Part shown: one piece after another, positions 7,685-17,553 of the stretch | How positions within the stretch are numbered: position 1 is the stretch's first letter | How the letters are laid out: each line of letters starts with the position of its first letter | Source: Ruminococcus sp. | Lineage (GTDB): Bacteria; Bacillota; Clostridia; Oscillospirales; Ruminococcaceae | Direction: 5' to 3' | Length of the DNA: 64,000 nucleotides | Assembly: GCA_029062165.1 (NCBI GenBank) | Contig: JAIDQQ010000023.1 | Location: forward strand, 481,889-545,888 | Translations under genes and position numbers: made by a program | Notes under the pieces: generated by a model | The model's database searches: none | What the model was told of the DNA's origin: nothing | What the model saw: only the letters and a program-made list of their open reading frames with translations

Positions 7685-8606
7685 ATAATCCCTCCATATT
7701 CTCGGAAATCCACAGAAAATCATATTTCATTACAGCCTTTTCAAGCTGTGAGAATGTTTTGTTTTCCATGTTTCCGGAAAAAATCTGTTTGTTTTCGGTG
7801 AAAATATCCACAGCGGAAATGTCAAATTCCGTGCAGAGTTCAAAAAATTCTTCCCATAACTCCCTGAAACTTTCACGGACAGGTACGGCACGTGTTGTTT
7901 CCTGTACGAGACAGGCTTTTAATTCTGCAATGGTTTTGTCCCATATTTCCTCGAAAGTGTCGAAACTGTCGGGATAATCCTTTTTCAGTTCGCTACTTAC
8001 TCTGCATGAAATATTATAGAGTTTTCTACAGAAAAGATTTCCGGAGATACCTATTATATTATGAAGTATTTCACGTGCCGGAAGATATTTTCCGGAAAAG
8101 ATATATTTTCCTAAAAGTTCGCAGTCGTTTTCGTGGGCGGAAAGGAATTGTTTAATAAGTCGCTGTACCGCTTCGGCATCATTGAATACGGCATATAAGG
8201 AATCGTAATCAAAATATTTGTCAGACATTTTGTTTTCACTGGAAATAGTATGTATATTAAGATGTTTCTGTAAGAGTTCCTGAAGTTCTTCGGGTTGTAT
8301 GGGTTTGGAAAGATAAGCGTCTATGCCGTTTTCGTTAAGTTTCTGCTGGACTTCGGAAAATTCGTCGGCGGTCAGTGCGACTATCGGAACGGATTTATTA
8401 AATTTTCTTATGAGTTTTGAAGCCTCATAGCCATCCATTTCCGGCATATGAATATCCATGAATATCATGAAGAAGTCCTGTTCTTCAGCCATTTTTACGG
8501 CGTCTGCACCATTTGAGGCGGTCTTTACTGTAATGCCGTTGCTTTCAATCATCATCTTCTGGATTTCCATATTTATTTCATTGTCGTCAACAAGAAGAAT
8601 TTCCAT
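7677..8606 (-). CDS. REC-Hpt phosphorelay protein
   Basis: 309 residues starting MEILLVDD. REC at 1-118 with the acceptor Asp in FMDIHMPEMDGYE and K in LSKPI. The region after about 130 is helical, with a histidine phosphotransfer-like helix (AREILHNIIGISGNLFCRKL). The last 100 residues are an unassigned tail. It likely takes phosphate from the divergently encoded hybrid kinase (8756-11299). First gene of the minus-strand operon 8606 to 5828. Confidence 0.8.
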   Translation of the reverse strand: MEILLVDDNEINMEIQKMMIESNGITVKTASNGADAVKMAEEQDFFMIFMDIHMPEMDGYEASKLIRKFNKSVPIVALTADEFSEVQQKLNENGIDAYLSKPIQPEELQELLQKHLNIHTISSENKMSDKYFDYDSLYAVFNDAEAVQRLIKQFLSAHENDCELLGKYIFSGKYLPAREILHNIIGISGNLFCRKLYNISCRVSSELKKDYPDSFDTFEEIWDKTIAELKACLVQETTRAVPVRESFRELWEEFFELCTEFDISAVDIFTENKQIFSGNMENKTFSQLEKAVMKYDFLWISENMEGLYV

Positions 8607-8641
8607 ATAAAAAATCAACTCCGTTCATTGTTTATAATATA

Positions 8642-8669
8642 ATTATACTTATTATGACGGTTTTGTCAA
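8642..8669 (-). promoter_or_regulatory. Promoter of the minus-strand regulator operon
   Basis: Minus strand TTGACA (8664-8669), 16 bases, TATAAT (8642-8647), 36 bases before the start codon of the REC-Hpt gene. Confidence 0.7.
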
Positions 8670-8691
8670 GAAAATTGTTTCAAAAAAAGGG

Positions 8692-8720
8692 TTGAAAAAT
8701 ATACTGTAATGCTTTATAAT
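8692..8720 (+). promoter_or_regulatory. Promoter of the membrane hybrid kinase
   Basis: TTGAAA (8692-8697), 17 bases, TATAAT (8715-8720). It is divergent from the promoter at 8642-8669, with only 22 bases between the two -35 boxes, so a shared regulator could act on both. Confidence 0.75.
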
Positions 8721-8755
8721 AGAAATGTAATATTTTCGGACAGGAGGAAATTTTT

Positions 8756-11299
8756 TTGAAAAAAAAACTGAAAAGTATGTTTCTGATTTTTTTAGGATTT
8801 TTAATCATAATGGGTACGGCATTTATGATGTTCAGGTATATGAACCGGCGTGTAACTGAACTTAATCACGAAACTGTACAGGACGTAGGTTATACATATC
8901 TTTCGGCACTGACTGCACAGACCGTAAACCATTCACGGACTTATTTCAGCAGTAAATTCAACAGTCTTGACCAGATTCTTGACGCCGTCGAGGGTATGGA
9001 GCTGACCGAGGAAAAGGCACAGGATTACATAAAATCTGAAATTGAATCGGGTGCAACTTATATTGCACTTCTCAAGGAAAACGGCGAAAGAGTTACATTG
9101 CGTGGCGACGAAACTTTTCAACCGCTTGACAAGGAAAGTTTTGATTATACTATCGAACACGAAGAAGATAAAGTCATACTGGTTGAAAACGATAAAGGCG
9201 ACAGAATGATTGAAATGGTAAATACACGTAATTTTATGTTGGGTGGTACGGAATATAAGGCAATGTTATGCGGAATACATCCCGATACGCTTAATACAGT
9301 GCTTAATCTTTCGTACGGTCAGGAAATGGTATATTCATTTGTAATAAGACGTGCTGACACTGCTTTTGTAGTACGTAATGAAAACGCCGATACAGATACT
9401 TATTTTCAGCGTATAAGCAGAATGTATGAGGGTTATAACAATATGAGTGCTGATGATTACATAGCCCAGATGAGTGAGGCTTTGTCAAAAAATGAAACAT
9501 ATCAGTCAGCATTTATTATAGACGGTGACTTAAGAATGTTATATGCAAGACCTTTTTCATATTCAAACTGGTATCTCGTCACATTTATGCGTTACAGTGA
9601 AATAAATCAGATAATCGAAGCAAACAACGCCAAGACAAGTAAAATCTTCAATATGTGCCTTGTCGGATTGTTTGTAGTATTTATTACGGTATTTACCGGT
9701 TATGCGATTTTATCGTATAATCAGATTAAAAAACAAAATGAACTCCGTCAGGAAGCGGTATCGGCAAACAAGGCGAAAAGCGAATTTCTTTCCAATATGA
9801 GCCACGATATAAGAACACCTATGAATGTCATAATAGGTATGACCGATATAGCCATAGCAAATATCGAAGACAAACAGAGAGTTCAGGAATGTTTAAGTAA
9901 AATAGCACGCTCCAGTCACCATTTACTGTCACTGATAAATGACGTACTGGATATGTCGAAAATAGAAAGCAGTAAAATGACTCTCTCAATGGTACAGATT
10001 TCTTTCAGGGAAAATCTTGAGAACGTTGTTACAATGATACAACCACAGATTAACGCAAAACATCAGAATTTCAATGTATATATAAACAGTATAATTTCCG
10101 AAGATGTTTACTGTGACAGTTTACGTCTTAATCAGATACTTATAAATTTACTGTCAAATGCCGTGAAGTATACACAAATGGAGGGCGAAATCTCACTTAC
10201 TCTTACACAGGAGGAATCGCCTAAAGGTAATGAGTACGTAAGAAATCATATCTACGTCAGGGATAACGGTATGGGTATGACAGAAGATTTTGTCAAGGTA
10301 GTTTTTGAAAGTTTCGTCCGTGAAGACAGAAAACGTGTCACTAAGGAAGAGGGAACAGGTCTCGGAATGGCGATAACAAAACATATTGTCGATATGATGG
10401 GCGGTACTATCGAAGTTAAAAGTAAAGTCAATGAGGGAAGTGAATTTCATGTTACGCTTGACCTCAAAAAAGGCGATACCGATATGAACAATATGGACTT
10501 AGAGGGGCTGAAAGTACTGGTTATTGACGACGACGAGGAATTATGTGAAACCGCTATACAGTCCCTTAACGAAATCGGAGCTTATCCAGAATACGCTACA
10601 AGTTGTGAAGAAGCACTGGAATTATTAAAAAACAAGTCGGATAAATACGACGTTATACTTGTTGACTGGCATATGCCGGAATCAAACGGCGTTGAGACTA
10701 CAAAGAAATTAAGGGAATTTATTAAAGATGATATGCCGATAATCCTTATATCCGTATATGACCTGAGTGAAGTCGAAAACGAAGCACGTGGAGCAGGTAT
10801 TAACGGATTTATTCTTAAACCGCTTTTCAAGTCAACGTTGTTTTTCGGTATAAAACAGTACATGGGAAATGAAGTAGTTGAAGAAATTCCGGATAATGAA
10901 ATAACTTTCGACGGCGGAAGAATTTTATTCGCCGAAGATAATGAACTGAATGCGGAAATTACTACAGAAATACTTACTGAAGCCGGTTTTGAAGTCGACT
11001 GGGCGGAAAATGGTAGAGTATGTGCCGAAAAATTCCAGTATTCCGAAGTAAATTACTATAAGGCAATTCTTATGGATATACGTATGCCTGTAATGAACGG
11101 TTACGAGGCAACACGGAAAATACGTGCTATGGACAGACCTGACAGTACACTTCCGATAATCGCAATGACTGCCGACGCTTTCGCCGAAGATGTAGCCAAA
11201 TCAGCCGAAGCCGGTATGAATGCACACGTTGCTAAGCCTGTTGACGTCAATGCACTTTTCTACATACTCCGTCGGGAACTCAACAAATACGAAAAATAA
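8756..11299 (+). CDS. Membrane hybrid sensor kinase with two receiver domains
   Basis: 847 residues with a TTG start, AGGAGG ending 8 bases before it. Membrane segment at 8-25, an extracellular Cache-like sensor (about 30-295, with a YARPFSYSNWYLVTF strand pair) and a second membrane segment near 300-320. Then HisKA (SHDIRTPMN, His near 350), HATPase_c (NLLSNAVKYT, DNGMGM, GTGLGMAI), REC1 (Asp in VDWHMP near 640) and REC2 (Asp in MDIRMP near 775). A multistep phosphorelay kinase; no Hpt inside, but Hpt proteins are encoded on both sides. Confidence 0.93.
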   Translation: MKKKLKSMFLIFLGFLIIMGTAFMMFRYMNRRVTELNHETVQDVGYTYLSALTAQTVNHSRTYFSSKFNSLDQILDAVEGMELTEEKAQDYIKSEIESGATYIALLKENGERVTLRGDETFQPLDKESFDYTIEHEEDKVILVENDKGDRMIEMVNTRNFMLGGTEYKAMLCGIHPDTLNTVLNLSYGQEMVYSFVIRRADTAFVVRNENADTDTYFQRISRMYEGYNNMSADDYIAQMSEALSKNETYQSAFIIDGDLRMLYARPFSYSNWYLVTFMRYSEINQIIEANNAKTSKIFNMCLVGLFVVFITVFTGYAILSYNQIKKQNELRQEAVSANKAKSEFLSNMSHDIRTPMNVIIGMTDIAIANIEDKQRVQECLSKIARSSHHLLSLINDVLDMSKIESSKMTLSMVQISFRENLENVVTMIQPQINAKHQNFNVYINSIISEDVYCDSLRLNQILINLLSNAVKYTQMEGEISLTLTQEESPKGNEYVRNHIYVRDNGMGMTEDFVKVVFESFVREDRKRVTKEEGTGLGMAITKHIVDMMGGTIEVKSKVNEGSEFHVTLDLKKGDTDMNNMDLEGLKVLVIDDDEELCETAIQSLNEIGAYPEYATSCEEALELLKNKSDKYDVILVDWHMPESNGVETTKKLREFIKDDMPIILISVYDLSEVENEARGAGINGFILKPLFKSTLFFGIKQYMGNEVVEEIPDNEITFDGGRILFAEDNELNAEITTEILTEAGFEVDWAENGRVCAEKFQYSEVNYYKAILMDIRMPVMNGYEATRKIRAMDRPDSTLPIIAMTADAFAEDVAKSAEAGMNAHVAKPVDVNALFYILRRELNKYEK

Positions 11300-11309
11300 T
11301 AAAAAATTT

Positions 11310-11341
11310 ACCGGATTTGAAAAAAATCCGGTATTTTTTTA
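11310..11341 (+). terminator. Terminator of the hybrid kinase gene
   Basis: ACCGGATTT and AAATCCGGT around a 5-base loop, followed by seven T. Confidence 0.85.
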
Positions 11342-11372
11342 ATAAAAGAAAAATATAAAAGATTTAAAAATT

Positions 11373-11732
11373 TTACTGACTGTCCCTGAAATTCTTTATA
11401 GTCTCTGTTGTCAGTTCGTAATTCACACGGATTTTTTCAAGAAGTTCCGTAACAGTTGCCATATCGGGATTTTCATTTCTAAGGGTTTCGGTCATTATGT
11501 GACTGGGTTCGTAAAGTTTTGTAAAAGACAGATTCTGGCATACGCCTTTTAAAGTATGTGCCGCCATGAATGCTTCTTTGTAGTCAGCACTTGCTATTGA
11601 AGATACTAATTTTTCGTAACTTTTGTCGTCAAGGAATTTGAGGACAAATTTTGTTATCATTCTATCCAAGGGAAGTCTTTTAGCAACGTCTTTGTAATCG
11701 CCGATTATGCTGTAACATTCCTGTAAAGTCAA
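11373..11732 (-). CDS. Stand-alone histidine phosphotransfer (Hpt) protein
   Basis: 119 residues, all helical. The Hpt signature AHTLKGVCQNLSF lies near 58-70 with the phospho-histidine. Such proteins shuttle phosphate between receiver domains. It follows the REC-HD-GYP gene by 22 bases on the same strand and lies beside the hybrid kinase, which has two receivers but no Hpt. Confidence 0.9.
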   Translation of the reverse strand: MTLQECYSIIGDYKDVAKRLPLDRMITKFVLKFLDDKSYEKLVSSIASADYKEAFMAAHTLKGVCQNLSFTKLYEPSHIMTETLRNENPDMATVTELLEKIRVNYELTTETIKNFRDSQ

Positions 11733-11754
11733 AATAATACACCTCCTTTCAGGT

Positions 11755-13269
11755 TTAAATTTTTTTCAGTCGGGAAATTTTACCTATCACGCCGGTATAG
11801 TGTGAGTTATTGTTTTCCCATAAAGTGAGAGCCGTTATAGTTCCGTACATCTGACCTTCCGGAGTATCTAAAATAATACTGCTGTCGATTTCGGGATTCT
11901 TTGGTGTGAGAGTACGTAAAAGTGCAGTAAAATTCCTTACCGATTTATAATTCATTATGCACTTGTCATTACCGCCTAAGTTGAGGACTGTTCTTTTACT
12001 GCCGAGGAGTTTCGCACCCCATTCCGAAAGTATAACTACAGAAGTCCGGCGGTCATAATCGAATTGAAGTTCTTCGGCTTTCATAGAAAAGAATCTTAAT
12101 TTTTCACGGTCTTTTTCAATCTGTATAAGAGGGTTTATAATATCGTCGCTTTCTTCGTACTGGATTAACTCGTCTATTATGGTTTTAAGGCGTTTTTCCT
12201 GAATATTTTCGTCAGAATGGCTGTTGAGTTCCTTTATAATATCGTCGTGACTTTCTTTCAGACACTCCATTAACAACGGACTGAACTGACCACACTCGCC
12301 GTTGAGTATCATATTAAAAGCCTGTTCGTGTGAGTACGCCTTTTTGTAACAACGTTCACTTGTAAGAGCGTCATATACGTCAGCGACTGAAACAATCTGT
12401 GCGGAAATAGGTATCTCATCGCCTTTAAGTCCGTCCGGATAACCTTTGCCGTCATAACGTTCGTGATGCCACCGACATATTTCACGAGCCGTTTTAACAA
12501 GAGGTTCGTCCTGATATACTGACATCTCGTCAAGAAGTGAAGCCCCTATTGTTGTATGGGTTTTCATTATAGCAAATTCTTCCGGTGTGAAGCGTCCTGG
12601 TTTATTCAGGATATTTTCCGGAACACCTATTTTTCCTATATCGTGGAGTGAAGAGGCTGTTGTTATAAGCGACATATCACGAGAACTTAATTTATATTTA
12701 TCGGTTTTTTCAACGAGTTTATTTAACAGGACGTTTGTTATAGAAAAGATATTCAGTGTATGCATACCGCTTTCACCGTTACGGGACTCTACAATATGAC
12801 TTAAAATATTTATCATCATGTTGTTGTTTTTTTCTTTTTCAAATACCTGCTCAGTGATTATTTCAAGAAGTTTCTTGTGTTTGGCGTGCAGACCTAATGC
12901 ATTGGTAACACGCCGACGTACTACCGCTATATTGAAAGGTCTGCTTATATAGTCAGTAACGCCCATTTCGTAGGCACGTTCAATGAATGAATCTTCATTT
13001 TCAGCGGAAATCATTATAACAGGGACGTCATTTATTATGTGAGTTTCGTTCATTACGGCGAGGACTTCAAAACCGTCAGCTTCCGGCATGATTATATCAA
13101 GTATCATCAGGTCTATTGAAGTATTGTATTCTTTTATAATCTTTATTGCCTGAAGACCGTCTACCGCTTCCATTATGTCAAATTCATTCTGTAGCATATC
13201 TATAAGAATTTCACGATTCATTGTACAGTCGTCGACTATAAGAATTTTCTGTTTTTTCTTTTCTGACAT
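11755..13269 (-). CDS. REC-HD-GYP protein, probable c-di-GMP phosphodiesterase
   Basis: 504 residues. REC at 8-125 with DD13-14 and acceptor D58. HD-GYP domain at about 150-330 with HDIGKIGVP, HTTIGASLLDE, HHERYDGKGYPDGLKG and the ADVYDALTS helix, all expected metal and GYP residues present. The C-terminal 110 residues look PAS-like. HD-GYP enzymes hydrolyse cyclic di-GMP or cGAMP-type dinucleotides. No GGDEF gene is visible here, so the substrate is inferred. Confidence 0.9.
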   Translation of the reverse strand: MSEKKKQKILIVDDCTMNREILIDMLQNEFDIMEAVDGLQAIKIIKEYNTSIDLMILDIIMPEADGFEVLAVMNETHIINDVPVIMISAENEDSFIERAYEMGVTDYISRPFNIAVVRRRVTNALGLHAKHKKLLEIITEQVFEKEKNNNMMINILSHIVESRNGESGMHTLNIFSITNVLLNKLVEKTDKYKLSSRDMSLITTASSLHDIGKIGVPENILNKPGRFTPEEFAIMKTHTTIGASLLDEMSVYQDEPLVKTAREICRWHHERYDGKGYPDGLKGDEIPISAQIVSVADVYDALTSERCYKKAYSHEQAFNMILNGECGQFSPLLMECLKESHDDIIKELNSHSDENIQEKRLKTIIDELIQYEESDDIINPLIQIEKDREKLRFFSMKAEELQFDYDRRTSVVILSEWGAKLLGSKRTVLNLGGNDKCIMNYKSVRNFTALLRTLTPKNPEIDSSIILDTPEGQMYGTITALTLWENNNSHYTGVIGKISRLKKI

Positions 13270-13407
13270 TATTACATCTTCCTTTTCGTATCAGAATTTT
13301 TACGCTGATTTAATTGTAACACAGATTCCGAAATATTTCAATATGTTTCAGCGATTTTTTATACAGTAAAATACCATTTATTATTTTATTTAATTTACAG
13401 TATACGG

Positions 13408-13436
13408 TTGACATTTTATACACAATATGATATAAT
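13408..13436 (+). promoter_or_regulatory. Promoter of sbcDC
   Basis: Consensus TTGACA (13408-13413), 17 bases, TATAAT (13431-13436) with an extended -10 TG one base before it. Confidence 0.85.
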
Positions 13437-13482
13437 AAACATTGTTATTATATCAATTTATTACAAAAAAGGAGATTTATTA

Positions 13483-14637
13483 ATGAAAATAATACACTTA
13501 TCTGATTTGCATATCGGAAAAAGATGGTTTAACCGTGATATGAACGAAGACCAGAAATACATACTGAATCAGATTACGGAAATTATTTCCGTAAACAAGC
13601 CTGATGCCGTTGTAATCGCCGGAGATATATATAATACCAGCTCTCCGACTTCCGACGCCGTGGAACTCTTTGACGATTTTATTTCCGGACTTTCCGTAAC
13701 AGTACCGGATACTGAAATAATGATAATCAGCGGAAATCACGACAGTACCAAACGTATTGATATGTTCAGAAAAATTCTGAACGTCCATAAGATACACATG
13801 ATAGGCAAACCCCCTGTACTTCCGGAAGAGTACATGGAAAAAATAACTCTCACTGACGAATACGGAAATGTAAATTTCTATCTTTTACCGTTCATAAGTC
13901 CTGCTATGGTTAACCGCATTACAGGTACGGACGAAAACGGCAGAAATTTTTCATATAACAAGGCTGTCCGCATGATGATTGAAAGGGAAAACATAAACAC
14001 CGACGAAAGAAATATATTTGTCAGTCATCAGTTTTATCTTCCGTCCGGCAGTGATCCGAAAAACGCTGAACGTATGGAATCCGAAAGTATAAAAGTAGGT
14101 AATATAGATGTAGTCTATGCTGATATTCTTGAAAGATTCGATTACTGTGCATTAGGTCATATACATAAGCCTATGTCAGTAGGTAGCGAATATATCCGTT
14201 ACTGTGGTACTCCGATAGCTTATTCAATTAGTGAAGCCGGTCAGAAAAAAGGCGTTATAATGGTGGAACTCAATGAAAAGGGAAATATAAATACTTCCGT
14301 GATACCTCTCGTACCACTGCACGAAGTTCGCATAATAAAAGGTACTTTCGAGGAAATCTCCGCACAGGGCTGTGATGATTATGTCAGAATTGTAATCACT
14401 GAAAAATCTGAAGTAGTCGGTATTGCCGAAAAATTAAGGGAATTTTTCCCGAATATGCTTGAAATATGTTTCGACTATAACAGCAGGTCTGAAAGAACTG
14501 TACAGAAACGTCAGGAAGCTGACATAAGTAAAAGCACTTTCGAGTTATGCAAGGAATTTTTACAGAATGTCAGTCCGGAAGAGGAAAAAATATTACAGGA
14601 TATTATAAACAACATTCAGGGAGGTATTGAAGCATGA
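13483..14637 (+). CDS. sbcD: SbcD/Mre11-type nuclease subunit
   Basis: 384 residues. The ATG at 13483 follows GGAG and a strong promoter; the open frame extends further upstream but would start inside the promoter. Calcineurin-type phosphoesterase motifs are all visible: LSDLHIG, AGDIYN, SGNHD and GHIHKP. With SbcC it forms the Mre11-Rad50-like complex that cleaves hairpins and processes double-strand ends. Its stop overlaps the sbcC start (ATGA). Confidence 0.95.
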   Translation: MKIIHLSDLHIGKRWFNRDMNEDQKYILNQITEIISVNKPDAVVIAGDIYNTSSPTSDAVELFDDFISGLSVTVPDTEIMIISGNHDSTKRIDMFRKILNVHKIHMIGKPPVLPEEYMEKITLTDEYGNVNFYLLPFISPAMVNRITGTDENGRNFSYNKAVRMMIERENINTDERNIFVSHQFYLPSGSDPKNAERMESESIKVGNIDVVYADILERFDYCALGHIHKPMSVGSEYIRYCGTPIAYSISEAGQKKGVIMVELNEKGNINTSVIPLVPLHEVRIIKGTFEEISAQGCDDYVRIVITEKSEVVGIAEKLREFFPNMLEICFDYNSRSERTVQKRQEADISKSTFELCKEFLQNVSPEEEKILQDIINNIQGGIEA

Positions 14638-17399
14638 AACCTTTAAAATTGACTATGCAGGCTTTTGGTTCTTACGGAAAAAGAACTGAAATAGATTTCA
14701 CAAAACCGGAACAGAATTTATTTCTGATAACAGGCGATACCGGTGCAGGAAAGTCAACAATTTTTGACGCTATTGTTTTCGCACTCTATGGCGAGGCAAG
14801 TTCCGACAGCAACAAGAAAGACGGTATGGAATTACAGAGCCATTATAATGACTATACCGTTGAAAGTTTCGTGGAACTTGTCTTCACGGAAAAAACAGGT
14901 ACAGTAATGAATCAGTATACAATACGTCGTGAACCACAACAGATAAGAATAGGTACACGTTCTAAAAAACCACAGCTTGAAAGTTCAAAAGTAACTCTCA
15001 TGATGCCCAACGGAACACAGCTACGTCAGAAAGAAGCAAATGAAAAAATTTCTGAAATAATTATACTCGACAAAAAACAGTTCATGCAGGTATCAATGAT
15101 TGCACAGGGCGAATTTTCTAAATTTCTTCGTTCAAAGTCAAGCGATAAAAAGAAGATTTTCAGAAAAATTTTCGATACTGAAATATATGATAAAATTGTA
15201 TCTGAAATATTCAGATGTTTCAAGGAAAAGGAAAAAGAAAGAAAAGAAGAAGAAAAAACCTGTCGTGAGGATTCAAAACATATAAGAATACCGGCAGACT
15301 GTCTTAATATGACCGATTTACAGAAAAAATTCTATGCCGGTGAAGTTTCCGTGGATAACTTCGTTTATAATCTCGGATTTTTCTGTGATGATATGGAAAC
15401 ACGCAGAGAATCGGCAGAAAAAGAATATAAAAATTCCGTTTCGGATTACAACAGTAAAAAAGATGAATTTAAATCGGCACAGGTACTTACTGAAAAATTC
15501 GCTGAACTCGATAAACTTGAAAAGTCACTGCCGGAAATAAAAAACAAGTATGAAAGTATTTCCACGGAAGAGGAACAGGCAAGAAAAAATAAAGATGAGG
15601 CTTCTGAAAATTTTGCAAGAACTGAATCGGAAATAAATTCATGTCTCGGCGAACTTAAGAAACTCGGTAAAATAAAAAAAGACCTTGCTTTAAGAAAAAA
15701 ATCGTCTGTGAAATATGATTCCATGATTGAAAAAATCAATAACATGATTTCAGAATGTCAGGATAAAATTTCCGGCTATGTGAAAATAACTGAAGAACAT
15801 TCCGGAGCGGAAAATATTTTCCATGAATGGCATAAAAAACAATCCGCCTGTGAAGATGTCACGGAGGCTTACAGAAAATTGACTTTACAGGAAAAATCCG
15901 CTGAAAAGTCACAACAGGAATACTTATCCGCAAGCCGTGAATATAATGAAAAATTCAGTATATATCAGGCGGAGTATAAAGCATTTCTTGACTTGCAAGC
16001 CGGTATTATCGCAAAAAATGAACTCCGTGAGGGTGTACCTTGTCCGGTGTGTGGTTCACTGGAACATCCCTCGCCATGCAGAATCCCAGAAGAATATACA
16101 CACCTTGACAGTCAGACCATAAAAAAACTTGATAATGAAGTTTCACGTCTGAAAGCAATTCAGGAAGAAAAATCGGAGCAGGCTGGAAAAGAAAAAGTAT
16201 TGCGTGACGAATACAGGGAAGTATTTACGGAAAAATGGGAAAAACTCCGTGAAATAATGCCGGAACTTCCGGAAGTGAACACTGAAAATGCTGAAATTAC
16301 AATAAAAAATCTGAAAAACAATATCATTTCGGACGGCAGAATTTTACAGGATAATGTTAAAAAATATAATACCGCCCGTAAATCCCTTGACAGCGAAAAA
16401 ATTAAAAAAGAAGAATATATTTCCTCACTGAACAAACAGAAAATAGAACTTTCTGTTATACTTACAGATATTAAGAATCTCGAAAAACAACAGGAAGAAA
16501 TTACTGCTGAAAAACTTCCTTACCCTGACGAACTTTCCGCAAATACCGCTCTTGAAAATGCACGTCGTATACGTGATAGCAGGAAAACAGTTCATGACTA
16601 TACATTACAGAAATTCAGGGAAATTGAAAAAAATCTCAATGCAACCGATACCCTTATAAAGAAGTACAGAGAAGAAATTCAGGACAGAACTTGTCCGGAT
16701 ATATCGGCTTTACAGAACGCTGTACAGATTTCCAATAAAAAAGCTGTTGAAGCACAGAATAATTTCAATAAATACAATGATATATGTCAGAATAACAGGG
16801 AAAAATACGATTTATTGGTTAAACAGTCTGATAAAATACGTGAAAAAATTGCAGAATACGAAAAATACAGCGGTCTGTATAAAAGACTTTCACCGTCAAG
16901 AGAAGATAACGATAATACCGGTCTTGAAGCATGGGTACAACGTTTTTATCTTAACAGGATTCTTGACGACGCTAACGAATATTTCCGTAAAATGACTTCC
17001 GGACAGTTTGAATTATGTCTCGACGAGGGTAAAGGCAGTGGCGAACACGGTCTTGATATATATGTATACTCCACTGATACCGGCAAAAAACGTGAAATAA
17101 AGACTCTTTCCGGCGGAGAGACTTTCATAGCTGCATTGTCGCTTGCACTTGGAATGTCTGAACAGATACAGAAAACAACCGCTGTTGTTAATGCTGATGT
17201 GATGTTCATTGATGAGGGGTTCGGCTCTCTTGACGAACATTCAAGAAATCAGACTGTAAGCGTCCTTAAGGAAATGGCAGAGGGTAACAGACTTATCGGT
17301 ATTATCTCGCACGTTACTGAAATGAAACAGGATATTGACAGTCAGTTAAATGTCACCAAGGACAATAACGGCAGTCACGTCCGCTGGATAATGAGTTAA
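14634..17399 (+). CDS. sbcC: SbcC/Rad50-type SMC ATPase
   Basis: 921 residues. Walker A GDTGAGKST near 34-42, long coiled coils rich in Lys and Glu, a zinc hook CPVCGS near 470, a second coil, ABC signature LSGGE, and Walker B MFIDEGFGSLD near 865. DNA-tethering partner of SbcD. Overlaps sbcD by 4 bases. No clear terminator follows the stop. Confidence 0.95.
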   Translation: MKPLKLTMQAFGSYGKRTEIDFTKPEQNLFLITGDTGAGKSTIFDAIVFALYGEASSDSNKKDGMELQSHYNDYTVESFVELVFTEKTGTVMNQYTIRREPQQIRIGTRSKKPQLESSKVTLMMPNGTQLRQKEANEKISEIIILDKKQFMQVSMIAQGEFSKFLRSKSSDKKKIFRKIFDTEIYDKIVSEIFRCFKEKEKERKEEEKTCREDSKHIRIPADCLNMTDLQKKFYAGEVSVDNFVYNLGFFCDDMETRRESAEKEYKNSVSDYNSKKDEFKSAQVLTEKFAELDKLEKSLPEIKNKYESISTEEEQARKNKDEASENFARTESEINSCLGELKKLGKIKKDLALRKKSSVKYDSMIEKINNMISECQDKISGYVKITEEHSGAENIFHEWHKKQSACEDVTEAYRKLTLQEKSAEKSQQEYLSASREYNEKFSIYQAEYKAFLDLQAGIIAKNELREGVPCPVCGSLEHPSPCRIPEEYTHLDSQTIKKLDNEVSRLKAIQEEKSEQAGKEKVLRDEYREVFTEKWEKLREIMPELPEVNTENAEITIKNLKNNIISDGRILQDNVKKYNTARKSLDSEKIKKEEYISSLNKQKIELSVILTDIKNLEKQQEEITAEKLPYPDELSANTALENARRIRDSRKTVHDYTLQKFREIEKNLNATDTLIKKYREEIQDRTCPDISALQNAVQISNKKAVEAQNNFNKYNDICQNNREKYDLLVKQSDKIREKIAEYEKYSGLYKRLSPSREDNDNTGLEAWVQRFYLNRILDDANEYFRKMTSGQFELCLDEGKGSGEHGLDIYVYSTDTGKKREIKTLSGGETFIAALSLALGMSEQIQKTTAVVNADVMFIDEGFGSLDEHSRNQTVSVLKEMAEGNRLIGIISHVTEMKQDIDSQLNVTKDNNGSHVRWIMS

Positions 17400-17490
17400 A
17401 ATTAACCGGTGTTTTTTACAAAAAATTAGTTGTGTTTTTGTGCAGATATACAAAAAAACCGTCATAATTGCAAAAAAATATAGCAGACTA

Positions 17491-17519
17491 TTGATTTTTC
17501 ATACAGATAAATTTATAAT
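17491..17519 (+). promoter_or_regulatory. Promoter of the GH26 gene
   Basis: TTGATT (17491-17496), 17 bases, TATAAT (17514-17519). GGAGG of the gene lies 20 bases further on. Confidence 0.65.
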
Positions 17520-17553
17520 TAATATATAAATTTATATTCGGAGGATAACTGAA

